A stretch of 37,268 nucleotides of DNA from JAIVGV01 sp035295985 (GCA_035295985.1 DATHBT010000354.1:1-37268); one strand, 5' to 3'; shown: positions 1 to 10,430, counted from the stretch's first letter. The notes: a model not told the origin generated them from the sequence alone. Numbers and translations are program-made.

Positions 1-143
1 TCGTACTCGTCCAGCTCGACGTGGACGCGCCCCGTGAAGTCGCGCTGCTGCAAGTGCCTGACGAGCGCGGCCAGGTTCACGTAAGCGGTGTCCAGATTCT
101 GGTGGACGGCGCGCCCGCCGCGCGCCCCCGCCCTTCCCGACAT
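1..143 (-). CDS. hypothetical protein, N-terminal part (cut by window edge)
   Basis: The gene reads leftward off the window, so only about 47 codons are visible. The start is the ATG at 143-141, chosen because a strong purine-rich ribosome binding site (GGAGGGGAG) lies about 8 bases upstream. After a basic Gly/Arg-rich leader of about 12 residues the protein reads VHQNLDTAYVNLAALVRH, then GRVHVELDEYE. There is no signal peptide or membrane segment in the visible part. I do not recognise a named domain; proteins with this kind of opening occur as uncharacterised cytosolic proteins in acidobacteria (from memory, not searched). It is divergent from the permease gene, with a heptad inverted repeat filling the spacer. 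Confidence 0.6.
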   Translation of the reverse strand, partial: MSGRAGARGGRAVHQNLDTAYVNLAALVRHLQQRDFTGRVHVELDEY

Positions 144-170
144 AAAACGGCTCCCCTCCTGCCCCGGTCG

Positions 171-367
171 CGCCGGAGTCTAGCACAGAACGGCGGTGGT
201 CAGTTGTCCGTGGTCAGTTGTCTGTTGTCCGTGCTTTGCGGGCGAGCGACCCGCTGTTGAGGTTCAAGCCGCACAGTCTCAAACAACTGACAACGGACTA
301 CGGACAGCGGACAGTTTCAGCGACAACTGACCACGGACAACCGCCATTTGTGTTAGACTCCGCCCCG
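171..367. repeat. Heptad inverted repeat, family B (B1)
   Basis: The left arm at 191-233 and right arm at 281-345 are built of degenerate 7-bp units GTCAGTT, GTCCGTG and GTCTGTT, and their complements. The palindrome continues beyond the heptads: CGGAGTCTAGCACAG at 174-188 is mirrored by a near-identical complement at 349-364. The loop holds a GC-rich segment. The element lies between the divergent first gene and the permease, so it occupies their shared promoter region. Confidence 0.8.
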
Positions 368-424
368 AAGTCCCCGGCTCTGCCAGACCCAATCTCAAAG
401 ACGCACGGACGGCCCAGGAAGAAG

Positions 425-2219
<1,795 letters not shown>

Positions 2220-2230
<11 letters not shown>

Positions 2231-2337
2231 CTGTCAGCTATTAGCCGTTAGCAAAACCGAAAGCGGGAGCAGCCTTTGACCGGACTGCTCCCGACTTTTC
2301 TTCTGGCTAACAGCTAATAGCTAACAGCTAACAGCTA
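2220..2337. repeat. Heptad inverted repeat, family A (A1)
   Basis: The left arm at 2220-2252 and right arm at 2305-2337 consist of degenerate units (AGCTGTT, AGCTATT, AGCCGTT). The element separates two convergent genes. The permease TAG stop is inside its left arm, and the right arm begins two bases past the oxygenase TGA. The inner boundaries GTTAGCAAAACC on one side and GCTGTTAGCCAGAA on the other recur in other A copies. Confidence 0.85.
2264..2293. terminator. Bidirectional terminator-like hairpin inside A1
   Basis: A perfect 9-bp stem, CGGGAGCAG (2264-2272) with CTGCTCCCG (2285-2293), has a 12-base loop and is followed by ACTTTTCTT. It lies between the convergent permease and oxygenase genes and could end both transcripts. 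Confidence 0.6.
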
Positions 2338-2339
2338 TT

Positions 2340-3461
2340 TCATCCCAGCCCCGCCTTCAAGTCCGCGTACAGCAGCCGGTGGAACAGGTGCTCGCCGGCC
2401 TCGCGTCGCACGGAGAGTCGGCCCGCCCGGTAGGCGCGCGACGCGAGACCGCGCTGGACTGACTTGCAGATCGCAGTGTCCTCGTCCTGGATGCGCTGCC
2501 CGACGCGGATGCTCGCGCGGTTGCGCTCTCGCGCGCCTTCGGACACGTCCGCGAAGTAGAAGTCGAAGACGACTTCCGTCCTATCCACGCCCCGTGGCAC
2601 GACGAGGTTCGTGTCCATCATGCCCTCGTACCAGTTGATCATGAAATTCGGATAGACCCAGTAGTAGAGGGCGCGCGCGCCTCGGCGCACCGCGCCGGTC
2701 TGTTCCTCTGCCCCCTCGCTCACCACCGGACTCGACTGCAAACAGTATTTCGGGCCGTTCTCGATTTTGTACTCCGAATAATCGAGCACGCTGTCCAGCC
2801 CCTTGTGCAGATGCGGGATGTGGTAGCCGCCGTCGAGGTAGTTATCGACGAAGACCTTCCAGTTGCACTCGAACGAGTAGCGCCGCCGCTCCACCCAGCG
2901 GAGACTTTGCAGTTCGAGCGCGCGCAACTGCCCCGTAAGTTCCTCGCCCAGAAACTCCGCGAGCGACGGCCCGCCCACGCCCACGCGTACGAAGACCCAG
3001 TTCTCCCACGTCTCACATTCGACCGGCAGCAACCCGTTCGCGGCGCGCTCGAAGTCGCACACGCCGCCGAAGTCGGGCGTACCGCGCAGCTCGCCTTCGA
3101 GCGTGTACGTCCACCCGTGGTACGGGCAGCGCAACTGCTTGGCACACCCCTCGGCCTCCGTCATCACCTCCGCCGCGTGGTGCCGGCACACGTTGAAGAA
3201 CGCGCGCAACCGGCCGTCGTTCCCACGCACGACGACGACGGGTTCGCCCGCCACGTCGCACGTCGCGAACCGCCCCGGCTCTCTCAACTGGTCGGCGCGG
3301 CCCGCCAACTGCCATGACCCGGCGAACACGGCCGCCCGCTCAAGCTCATACACGCGCGGATCGACGTACCACGCCGCCGGGATAGTCCAAGCCCTTTCGA
3401 GCGGAGCAGTCGCGTCGTAGGATTCGACGATCTCTCGGAGTGAGTCAGCCACGGCCCTCAA
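2340..3461 (-). CDS. Rieske non-haem iron oxygenase alpha subunit, choline monooxygenase-like
   Basis: This is the oxygenase component of a two-component monooxygenase; electrons come from a separate reductase not present here. The Rieske 2Fe-2S ligands are Cys92-x-His94 (CRHHA) and Cys112-x2-His115 (CPYHGW). The mononuclear iron site is DNYLDGGYHIPHLH, with His214 and His219, and an Asp near 328 in DEDTAICKSVQRGL. The DNYLDGGYH pattern is that of choline monooxygenase and related quaternary-ammonium oxygenases, so choline, betaine, carnitine or a similar N-methyl compound is the likely substrate class (inference). Length 373 fits the family. The start is uncertain: TTG at 3461 or GTG at 3452, with GAGGG just before the GTG. 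It shares direction with the DUF418 and GcvT-like genes upstream. Confidence 0.9.
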   Translation of the reverse strand: MRAVADSLREIVESYDATAPLERAWTIPAAWYVDPRVYELERAAVFAGSWQLAGRADQLREPGRFATCDVAGEPVVVVRGNDGRLRAFFNVCRHHAAEVMTEAEGCAKQLRCPYHGWTYTLEGELRGTPDFGGVCDFERAANGLLPVECETWENWVFVRVGVGGPSLAEFLGEELTGQLRALELQSLRWVERRRYSFECNWKVFVDNYLDGGYHIPHLHKGLDSVLDYSEYKIENGPKYCLQSSPVVSEGAEEQTGAVRRGARALYYWVYPNFMINWYEGMMDTNLVVPRGVDRTEVVFDFYFADVSEGARERNRASIRVGQRIQDEDTAICKSVQRGLASRAYRAGRLSVRREAGEHLFHRLLYADLKAGLG

Positions 3462-3579
3462 AGACTGCGGTTTTCGCGTTGATGGAAGAGCGAATGCCGC
3501 CCGCCGCGCACACGGCCGAAGGAGCAGTCAGGACTTGCGCGTAGCAGCAGCGAACGGCGCGGCTGGACTCGCGCGGTCG

Positions 3580-4806
3580 TCAGACGGCCGGGCGGGCGGC
3601 CAGCCTGAGCGGTTGAAGTTTCCAGTAGGTGAGTGAGCGCCAGAGCCACTCCGCCGGCCCGTACCGGAAACGGCGCAGCCACAGGGAGGCGAACCACACC
3701 TGAACCGCATACCCGCCCAGCCACACCAGGACGAGCCACACGGGGCCGATCTTACCCATCAAGCCCGGCCCCGGCATGAAGCCGTAGAAGAGCCAGAGGC
3801 CGAACAATGTCTGCAATAGATAACACGTGAGCGCCATCCGTCCGACGGGGGCGAACATGAGCAGATAACGCCTCCACCACGAGGCCCGGAACAGGAGCGC
3901 CAGCGCCGACGCGTAAGCTAAGGTTAGCGCCAGATACCCGGTCTGAGCGATGAACCTCCTGCCGAATGGTAGGAAGAAGCCGCCGGCCGCCGGGGAGTCG
4001 AGGTAACGCCCGGCGATAAGAATGTTGCAAGCGACTCCGATGATCGCACCACCGATCAGCAGCGTGCGGAAAAGTTTGGAATGACGTTCGAGATCGACGT
4101 GCAGCGACAGGCGCGCGGCGTAAAGCCCCAGAAGGAGCCGTCCGAAGAGGGCCACCTGATAGGCGATCTGGCCGACTGAAAGCGTGATGTCCCAGTCGTA
4201 AAGCCAGTTGACGCGCAACACCTCCGCGTAGGTTCCGGAAGAGAACGTCTCCAGCGCGAGGGCGTTGAGCGCCGTGCGCCCCGGCGCCGGCTCCATCAGC
4301 AGTGACCGGAACCCGCCGATCAAAGCCGGCACCAGAACGGCAAAGAACAGGGCGACCCTCAACAGCACCCTGTTCGACACACGCAGGAACAGGGGCAGGA
4401 GCAGCCCCCACAGCGCGTAGAACCGTAAGATGTCCCAAAGCCAGAAAAGCCAGGCGTGCGCCGCGCCGATGATGAAGAGCCATCCTATGCGCCGGTAAAA
4501 CAAGCGTGTGGCGTCGGCCCCACGCGCCATGGCGCGATCCAGGAAGAGCCAGAAGCTCACCCCGAACAGCAGGGAGAACAGCCCCATGAACTTGTTCTCG
4601 ACGAAGACGAGTTCGAGGAGGTGGACGACGTGATCCACACCGGCCGTCGGCAGCGCCGCCTGCTGCTCGTCGGTCATATACACGTGACCCGAGAAGATGA
4701 ACAGGTTCGCCGCGAAGACGCCGAGTAGCGCGAAGCCGCGCAGCGCGTCCACGAACTCCACGCGGTCGGCGGCTCGCTTCGGGGTGCCTGACGGCTGCAT
4801 ACGCAC
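3580..4806 (-). CDS. DUF418 domain-containing membrane protein (YeiB-like)
   Basis: This is an inner-membrane protein of about 408 residues with roughly ten hydrophobic helices. It opens with VEFVDALRGFALLGVFAANL, the usual start of DUF418/YeiB proteins, and ends with the DUF418 signature GPAEWLWRSLTYWKLQPLR. The biochemical role of the family is not established; transport or an acyltransferase-like membrane function has been proposed. The start is GTG 4806 (GGAGA about five bases before it) or the in-frame ATG at 4800. It lies between the GcvT-like gene (94-bp gap) and the Rieske gene (118-bp gap), all on the minus strand, so one transcript is possible but not shown. Confidence 0.9.
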   Translation of the reverse strand: MRMQPSGTPKRAADRVEFVDALRGFALLGVFAANLFIFSGHVYMTDEQQAALPTAGVDHVVHLLELVFVENKFMGLFSLLFGVSFWLFLDRAMARGADATRLFYRRIGWLFIIGAAHAWLFWLWDILRFYALWGLLLPLFLRVSNRVLLRVALFFAVLVPALIGGFRSLLMEPAPGRTALNALALETFSSGTYAEVLRVNWLYDWDITLSVGQIAYQVALFGRLLLGLYAARLSLHVDLERHSKLFRTLLIGGAIIGVACNILIAGRYLDSPAAGGFFLPFGRRFIAQTGYLALTLAYASALALLFRASWWRRYLLMFAPVGRMALTCYLLQTLFGLWLFYGFMPGPGLMGKIGPVWLVLVWLGGYAVQVWFASLWLRRFRYGPAEWLWRSLTYWKLQPLRLAARPAV

Positions 4807-4900
4807 TACGGTCTCCGGCGTACAGTTGCCTTATAGTCAGTGGTTCATCAACCCTCTGGCCTGCGGAGCGGGTCAAACCTCTCGTCCGGCGATCCGCATT

Positions 4901-6103
4901 TCAGACGACGGGCGTCGCCGTCTTCCGCTTCGGGTTGAAGAAGGGCGTCTTGACGACCGTCGCCCCGACGCGGTGGCGGGCGGCCTCGACCGTCACCTCG
5001 ATCTCGACGCGCGCCCCCACACGCGCGTGCTCGCGCTGCACGGTCGCGAGCGCGATCAGTTTCTTGAGCGTCGGCGACCAGGTCGTCGCCGTCGCCTTGC
5101 CCGCCTGCCTCCCGCCCGCGTAAACGGGCACGGCCACGCGCGAAGCCGCGGCCGGCATCGTCGGCGGCAGCCCCACCCGTTCGTACAGACGCTCCACACC
5201 CGGCCAGTCAACCTCCAGCCCGACGATCTCCCGCGCGTGCCCGCGCCGCTTCTCCTCTGCGAGCGCCGCCTGCCCGACGAACTTCGCCTTGTCCAGATGG
5301 ACGAGCCGCCCCAGCCCCATCTCGAACGGCGAATACTTCTGCGACTCGGCCAGCGCCTTCTTGCTGCCGTGAAAGTCCACGTCGATGAGCAGCAACCCGG
5401 CCTCGACCCGCGCCACGTCGAGCGCCAGCATCCCGGCCGGGTGGATGTCGAACGCGCGGCCCGCCTCAACAAGCGCGTCCCACACACTGATCGCGGCTTC
5501 GGACGGAATCCAGATTTCGTAGCCGAGGTCGCCCGTGTAGCCCGTGCGCGAAACGTCCACGGGAACATTCGCGATCTCGCCCGACGTGACGCGGAAGTAT
5601 TTCAGGTTCTCTATGTCCGCGCCTTTGACGAGACCCTTCAGCAGCCGCCCCGAAGTCGGCCCTTGCAGCGCGAGCGCCGACACCTGCTCGGAGATGTCTT
5701 CGATCTCCACGTCCATCCCCGCCGCGTTCTGCGTGAACCAGCGCAAGGAAGGGTCTGCGGCCGTCCAGCGGTACGTGTTCTCGGCGAGGCGCGAGACTGT
5801 GCCGTCGTCGATGACCTTGCCGCGCTCGTCGCACCAAGGCGTATAGATGACCTGACCCACGGAGACCTTCCTCATGTCGCGCGTGACGACGCGATCCACG
5901 AGCCGCGTCGCGTCCGCGCCCGTCAGCTGGTACTTGAAGAGCGGCGAGATGTCGATGAGCGCCGAGGCGTTGCGGATGGCGTTGTACTCGTGCTCGTGGT
6001 GCGGCTCGTAAGAGCTGACGGCGTAGTAGCCCGACCACTCGCGGTAGCTCAGACTCTCGCAGAGCGCGAACGTTCTCTCGTGAAAGGCCGTACCAATTGG
6101 CAT
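4901..6103 (-). CDS. Aminomethyltransferase (GcvT/YgfZ/dimethylglycine-dehydrogenase C-terminal) family protein
   Basis: A cytosolic protein of 400 residues with the GcvT fold in the first ~270 residues and a GcvT C-terminal barrel after that. The folate-site stretch CDERGKVIDDGTV (Asp99/Asp100) matches the Asp-Asp of T-proteins, and SRTGYTGDLGYEIWIP is the second hallmark. True GcvT usually sits with gcvH/gcvP, which are absent here. A stand-alone folate-dependent demethylation role, perhaps with the Rieske oxygenase downstream, is therefore more likely than glycine cleavage (inference). ATG 6103 is the start. It is divergent from the FAD oxidoreductase at 6192, with an 88-bp shared promoter spacer. 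Confidence 0.88.
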   Translation of the reverse strand: MPIGTAFHERTFALCESLSYREWSGYYAVSSYEPHHEHEYNAIRNASALIDISPLFKYQLTGADATRLVDRVVTRDMRKVSVGQVIYTPWCDERGKVIDDGTVSRLAENTYRWTAADPSLRWFTQNAAGMDVEIEDISEQVSALALQGPTSGRLLKGLVKGADIENLKYFRVTSGEIANVPVDVSRTGYTGDLGYEIWIPSEAAISVWDALVEAGRAFDIHPAGMLALDVARVEAGLLLIDVDFHGSKKALAESQKYSPFEMGLGRLVHLDKAKFVGQAALAEEKRRGHAREIVGLEVDWPGVERLYERVGLPPTMPAAASRVAVPVYAGGRQAGKATATTWSPTLKKLIALATVQREHARVGARVEIEVTVEAARHRVGATVVKTPFFNPKRKTATPVV

Positions 6104-6191
6104 AAATGATTCTCTGGCGAGCGATTGTCAGGGCGAGCGATTATAAGTATCCTAGCGAATCTTCATCAAGCATTAATCATTCGCACAGCGC
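6104..6191. promoter_or_regulatory. Divergent promoter spacer with a direct repeat
   Basis: The 88-bp spacer drives two divergent genes and is AT-richer than its surroundings. GGCGAGCGATT occurs twice in direct orientation (6116-6126 and 6132-6142, 16 bp apart), a spacing compatible with a regulator binding site on one face of the helix. TTATAAGTAT follows the second copy. No regulator gene is next to it. Confidence 0.35.
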
Positions 6192-7787
6192 ATGGCTCAA
6201 AAGTACGACGTGATCGTCATCGGCGGCGGGCACAACGGCCTCGTCAACGCGGCGTACCTGGCGCGCGCTGGGAAGCGCGTGCTGGTGCTCGAACGCCGTT
6301 ACGTGCTGGGCGGCGCGGCCGTGACGGAGGAGGTGTTTCCTGGCTTCAAGTTCTCGGTCGCGTCCTACGTCGTCTCGCTGCTCCGGCCCGAGATTATTCG
6401 TGAGCTTGACCTGCCGCGGCACGGGCTGGAGATTCTGCCGCTCGACGGGACGTTCACGCCGATGCCGGGCGGCGATTACCTGTGGCGCACGAACGATCAC
6501 GCCAGGACGCGGCGCGAGATCGCGCGCCACTCCAAACTCGATGCTGAGGCTTACGACGAGTACGGCCGCGCGATGGTCGAGATGGGCCGCTTCGTCAAGC
6601 CGATCATGGCGATGACGCCGCCCGACCCGACGAGCCTCAACCCGAAGGGGCTGATGGATCTGCTCTTCCTCGGCCGACGCTTTCAAAGACTGCCGCCGGA
6701 GGATAAGTACAACCAGGTTCAGTTGATGACGATGAGCGCGGTCGATTTCCTCGACCGCTGGTTCGAGACCGACGTGCTCAAGGCGACGATGTCGGCCTCC
6801 GGCATCATCGGCACCTTTCTGGGCGTGCGCTCGCCCGGCACGGCCTACGTGCTGTTGCACCACTACATGGGCGAGATCGACGGCGCGTTCCGCTCGTGGG
6901 GCCTCGCGCGCGGCGGCACGGGCGCGATCTCGAACGCTATCGCCGACGCCGCGCGCGAGGCCGGCGCGGAGATTCGCACCGAAGCGCCGGTTGAGAAGAT
7001 CATCCTGAAAGACGGGCGCGCGGCGGGCGTCCGTCTGCAAAGCGGCGAAGAGATTCAGGCGGACGTTGTCTCGTCCTCAGTCGATCCGCGTCTCACCTTC
7101 ATGCGGATGGTCGGCGAGGAGCACTTGCCCGAAGACTTCGTCGAGGACATCCGCCGCTACAAGTTCCGCGGCTCTTCGGGCAAGGTCAACCTCGCGCTCG
7201 ACGCGCTGCCCGACTTCAAAGCGATGCCCGGCGCGGGCGCGCACCTGCGCGGCGCGATCTCGATCTCGCCGAGCGTCGAGTACATGGAGCGCGCCTACGA
7301 CGATGCCAAGTACGGCCGCTTCTCGCGCCGGCCGTACATCGACATGGTGATCCCCTCCCTCACCGATCCGTCGGTCGCGCCGCCGGGCAAGCACGTCGTG
7401 TCGTGCTTCGTGCAGTACGCGCCGTACAACCTGAAGGAAGGGACTTGGGACGAGCGGCGCGAGGAGTTCGGCGACACGGTCATCGACACCATCGCCGAGC
7501 ACGCGCCGAACATACGGGACATCATCCTCCACCGGCAGGTCTTGACGCCCTTGGACATCGAGCGCGAGTTCGGCCTCACGGAGGGCAACATCTTTCAGGG
7601 CGAGCTGACGCTCGAACAACTCTTCTTCCTGCGCCCCGCGCCGGGCTGGGCGCAGTACCGCACCCCCGTCAAGAACCTCTACATGTGCGGCTCGGCCACG
7701 CACCCCGGCGGCGGCATCATGGGCGCTTCCGGCCGGAACGGCGCGGAGAAGATATTGCTAGACATGAAGCGCGGAAGAATCAAGTAA
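6192..7787 (+). CDS. FAD-dependent oxidoreductase, phytoene desaturase/PYROXD2-like
   Basis: A soluble flavoprotein of 531 residues. The dinucleotide-binding motif VIVIGGGHNGLVNAAYLARA is at residues 8-27, followed by the VLGGAAVTEEVFPGF stretch shared by CrtI-like desaturases and PYROXD2. The C-terminal FAD-binding stretch is NLYMCGSATHPGGGIMGASG. Family members oxidise or desaturate hydrophobic polyenes or related substrates; this branch has no firmly known bacterial substrate. The start ATG 6192 gives MAQKYDV directly before the Rossmann strand. A paralogue follows 127 bp downstream. No phytoene synthase is present, so carotenoid biosynthesis is only one possibility. Confidence 0.9.
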   Translation: MAQKYDVIVIGGGHNGLVNAAYLARAGKRVLVLERRYVLGGAAVTEEVFPGFKFSVASYVVSLLRPEIIRELDLPRHGLEILPLDGTFTPMPGGDYLWRTNDHARTRREIARHSKLDAEAYDEYGRAMVEMGRFVKPIMAMTPPDPTSLNPKGLMDLLFLGRRFQRLPPEDKYNQVQLMTMSAVDFLDRWFETDVLKATMSASGIIGTFLGVRSPGTAYVLLHHYMGEIDGAFRSWGLARGGTGAISNAIADAAREAGAEIRTEAPVEKIILKDGRAAGVRLQSGEEIQADVVSSSVDPRLTFMRMVGEEHLPEDFVEDIRRYKFRGSSGKVNLALDALPDFKAMPGAGAHLRGAISISPSVEYMERAYDDAKYGRFSRRPYIDMVIPSLTDPSVAPPGKHVVSCFVQYAPYNLKEGTWDERREEFGDTVIDTIAEHAPNIRDIILHRQVLTPLDIEREFGLTEGNIFQGELTLEQLFFLRPAPGWAQYRTPVKNLYMCGSATHPGGGIMGASGRNGAEKILLDMKRGRIK

Positions 7788-7790
7788 AGC

Positions 7791-7909
7791 TGTCCGTTGT
7801 CCGTGGTCAGTTGTCAGTTGTTCGGGCTTCGCCGGCTCGACGCCTGCGACTGAGCGCGGCGGCTTGTCAGGCACGTACAAAGGACAACTGACAACTGACC
7901 ACGGACAAG
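7791..7909. repeat. Heptad inverted repeat, family B (B2)
   Basis: The left arm (7791-7823) and right arm (7881-7909) carry GTCCGTT/GTCCGTG/GTCAGTT units and their complements. The loop (7824-7880) is GC-rich. The element starts 3 bp after the first FAD gene's TAA and ends 5 bp before the ATG of the second, filling the whole spacer. Its arms match those of B1. Confidence 0.85.
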
Positions 7910-7914
7910 TTTTT

Positions 7915-9504
7915 ATGTCTAACGAAAGAGTCGTCATTGTCGGGGCGGGCCACAACGGGCTGGTGGCGGCGTGCTATCTGGCGCGCGCTGGCGCGTCGCC
8001 GCTCGTCCTCGAACGGCGCGGGGTGGTCGGCGGCGCGGCCGTCACGGAGGAGTTTCATCCGGGCTTCCGCTGCTCGACGCTCGCGCACGCGGCGGGGCCG
8101 CTGTCGCCGCGAGTCGCGCGCGACCTCGCGCTCGAACGCCACGGCCTAGCGTTCGTTAACACAGACGTTCGCGTCTTCGCCCCCGCGCCGGACGGCCCGT
8201 CGCTCACGATCTACGACGACGCGGCGCGCACGGCGCGCGAGCTTCAAAATCTTTCCGCGAAAGACGCGGGCAGTTACCCGGAGTTCTGCGAGAGCTTCCG
8301 AAGAATCGGCCGCGTGCTCGCGCCGGTGCTCGATGCGACGCCGCCTTCGATTGAAAAGCCGACGGCGGGTGAGTTGTGGCAACTCGGCAAGGTCGGAAAA
8401 GATTTCCGACGCTTAGGCAAGCGCGACGCCTACCGTCTGCTGCGCTGGGGGCCGATGGCGGTGGCCGATCTCGCGGCCGAGTGGTTCGAGACGGAGCTGC
8501 TGCGCGCGACGGTCGCCGCGCGCGGAATCTACGGCGCGTTCGCCGGGCCTTGGTCCGCGGGCACGAGTCTGGGCCTGCTCGTGCAGGCGGCGCTCGGCGG
8601 GCACCCGGTAGCGCCGGCCGCGTTCCCGCGCGGCGGGATGGGCGCGCTCACGGAGGCGCTGGCCTCCGCGGCGCGCGAGGCGGGCGCGGAGATTCGCACC
8701 GGCGCGGGCGTCGAGAGAGTTCTCGTGAAGGACGGCCGGGCGGCCGGCGTCGTGCTCGACGGGGGGGAAGAGATCGCGGCGCGCGCCGTCGTCTCGAACG
8801 CAGACCCCCGCACGACATTTTTGCGGCTAGTCGATCCCATCGAACTCGAACCCGACTTCCTCGCCAAAATCCGCGCCTACCGCTCGAAGGGCGCGGCGGC
8901 GAAAATCAACCTCGCGCTCGCCGGCCTTCCGAGCTTCGCTGCGCTGAAAGACGAAGGCGACGCGCGCGCTGCGAAGCTGTCGGGGCGCATCCACATCGGC
9001 CCGGAGATCGACTACCTTGAGCGCGCCTTCGACGCCGCGAAGTACGGCGATTTCTCGCCCGCACCATATCTCGACGTGACAATCCCGACCGTCGCCGATC
9101 CGTCGCTCGCGCCCGAAGGGCGGCACGTGATGTCGATCTACGCGCAGTTCGCGCCGCGCTATTTGAGGCGGGGCGACTGGGCGACGCGCCGCGAAGAGTT
9201 CGCCGACGCGGTCGTCAAAACCCTCGCCGAGTACGCGCCCGATCTCGAAGGTCTGATCCTCGCGCGCCAGATCGTCACGCCCGACGAACTCGAACGCGAG
9301 TACAATCTAGCGGGCGGCCACCCCTTGCACGGCGAGATGTCGCTCGATCAGTTCTACACCTTCCGCCCCCTGATCGGCTGGGCGCAGTACCGCACGCCGA
9401 TCAACGGACTCTACCTCTGCGGCGCGGGCGCGCACCCCGGCGGCGGCGTCACCGGCGCGCCGGGCGCGAACTCGGCGCGCGAGATTCTGAAAGAACTCAA
9501 ATAG
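7915..9504 (+). CDS. FAD-dependent oxidoreductase, phytoene desaturase/PYROXD2-like (paralogue)
   Basis: A 529-residue paralogue of the preceding gene. It has VVIVGAGHNGLVAACYLARA at the N-terminus, the VVGGAAVTEEFHPGF stretch, PRGGMGALTEAL in the middle and LYLCGAGAHPGGGVTGAPG at the end. The two proteins align along their whole length, consistent with a tandem duplication followed by divergence. The frame is open to 7864, but the codons before 7915 are repeat B2; MSNERVVIVGAG starts at ATG 7915 with no clear Shine-Dalgarno sequence, which suggests coupling or a leader formed by the repeat. The TAG stop is the first bases of repeat A2. The substrate is unknown. Confidence 0.9.
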   Translation: MSNERVVIVGAGHNGLVAACYLARAGASPLVLERRGVVGGAAVTEEFHPGFRCSTLAHAAGPLSPRVARDLALERHGLAFVNTDVRVFAPAPDGPSLTIYDDAARTARELQNLSAKDAGSYPEFCESFRRIGRVLAPVLDATPPSIEKPTAGELWQLGKVGKDFRRLGKRDAYRLLRWGPMAVADLAAEWFETELLRATVAARGIYGAFAGPWSAGTSLGLLVQAALGGHPVAPAAFPRGGMGALTEALASAAREAGAEIRTGAGVERVLVKDGRAAGVVLDGGEEIAARAVVSNADPRTTFLRLVDPIELEPDFLAKIRAYRSKGAAAKINLALAGLPSFAALKDEGDARAAKLSGRIHIGPEIDYLERAFDAAKYGDFSPAPYLDVTIPTVADPSLAPEGRHVMSIYAQFAPRYLRRGDWATRREEFADAVVKTLAEYAPDLEGLILARQIVTPDELEREYNLAGGHPLHGEMSLDQFYTFRPLIGWAQYRTPINGLYLCGAGAHPGGGVTGAPGANSAREILKELK

Positions 9505-9641
9505 CTGTTAGCTGTTAGCCAGAACAGAACGCGGGAGGCAGTTACGTCGAACTGCTTCCCGCGTTCTGTTTGTCGCCAACGCTGCTGGTGCTTTCAGCGC
9601 CGACCCTCTGGCTAACAGCTAATCGCTAACAGCTCATAGCT
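9502..9641. repeat. Heptad inverted repeat, family A (A2)
   Basis: The left arm (9502-9520) begins with the TAG stop of the FAD gene, then AGCTGTT units to the inner boundary GCTGTTAGCCAGAA. The right arm (9610-9641) is the complement. The interior contains a long terminator hairpin. The element lies between convergent genes. Confidence 0.85.
9523..9570. terminator. Strong bidirectional hairpin between convergent genes
   Basis: A 21-bp stem (9523-9543 with 9550-9570) with one G-T pair and a 6-base loop, flanked by AGAACAG on the left and TTTG on the right. It is placed to end the plus-strand FAD gene and the minus-strand membrane-protein gene. Confidence 0.7.
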
Positions 9642-9648
9642 GAGAGCG

Positions 9649-10062
9649 TCAGCTCTCCTTCGCCCAGACGCGCGGCTCCTGCTGGCGGCCGGCGGCCCAG
9701 GGGGCGTCGGCGAAGCGCGGGCGGCGGCGGATGCGGCTGAAGACGTAGAGGTTGGTGAAGTGCATCGCGCCGAGGACGACCAGCACGAGGCCGACCTTGT
9801 AGGAGAGCGCCTCGATGCCTTCGCGCAGGGTCGTCACGTCGTAGCCGAGGCGCAGCGCGAGGCTGACGTAGCCGAAGTTGACGAGGTAGAAGCCGACGAC
9901 GAGCAGGTGGTTGACCGAGTCGGCCAAATCTTCGTTGCCGCTGAACACATCGACGAGGAAGATGCGCCCGTTCTTGTGGAGCGTGTGCGCGACCCAGACG
10001 GTCAGCGCGACGCTGGTGCAGAGGTACGCGAGGTACGTGAAGACGATGATCTGGCTGTTCAT
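9649..10062 (-). CDS. Small integral membrane protein, unknown function
   Basis: A 137-residue protein with three hydrophobic segments: about residues 6-26 (VFTYLAYLCTSVALTVWVAH), 50-68 (VNHLLVVGFYLVNFGYVSL) and 86-108 (YKVGLVLVVLGAMHFTNLYV). A charged loop, NGRIFLVDVFSGNEDLAD, lies between the first two. The C-terminus is basic and Pro/Arg-rich, probably cytosolic. I do not recognise a named family. ATG 10062 begins MNSQIIVF, with GGGAGGGCAAC just upstream as a plausible ribosome binding site. It is convergent with the FAD gene. Confidence 0.8.
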   Translation of the reverse strand: MNSQIIVFTYLAYLCTSVALTVWVAHTLHKNGRIFLVDVFSGNEDLADSVNHLLVVGFYLVNFGYVSLALRLGYDVTTLREGIEALSYKVGLVLVVLGAMHFTNLYVFSRIRRRPRFADAPWAAGRQQEPRVWAKES

Positions 10063-10430
10063 GGTGTTGCCCTCCCTTGCGGCCCCGGCGTTTCGCGGCG
10101 TCTCGTTCGGCCTTGCCGCGGGCCGTCGCCTTCACTCATAACAACCCGCGTGCCGCGCAACCGGCCTGACGAGTCCTGACGGTTCACGCTCGCGCGCACG
10201 ACGAGCGAAACGTATGCAGGGGCAGGGCTTGTCGCTGCCCGCTCGTTTCCCGCCCTTCAATTCGCGCTTACCCGCTCGGCGGCGGGACAAGCCCTGCCCC
10301 TGCAATTTTGCTGGCGAGTTGCGGAGGCGTCATGCGATTCCTGGCAACTTGCAAAGAGCGGCGGTCGTTTCACATTTTCTGAGGCCGCGAAAATCCCTAC
10401 GCCGTTCGGCCCGCCAAGGAGTTTCCCGCC
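10063..10430. other. Long spacer upstream of the ABA4-like gene
   Basis: A 368-bp region between divergent genes. The only clear structure is repeat C1 at 10216-10303. The rest is GC-rich with no convincing promoter or small gene. CCGCCAAGGAG at 10409-10419 lies about 10 bp before the ATG at 10431 and is the probable ribosome binding site. Confidence 0.5.
10216..10303. repeat. GGGGCAGGGC inverted repeat, family C (C1)
   Basis: The left arm GCAGGGGCAGGGCTTGTC (10216-10233, continuing as GCTGCCCGC) is mirrored at 10282-10303 by its complement. The stem runs for about 22 bp around a loop of about 40 bases. The arms match repeat C2 at 25618-25753 almost exactly, while the loops differ. Confidence 0.85.

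Noticed and set aside
4697..6109. 470-codon plus-strand frame over the GcvT-like gene
   Set aside because: Arg/His/Pro-rich shadow; the GcvT motifs are on the minus strand.
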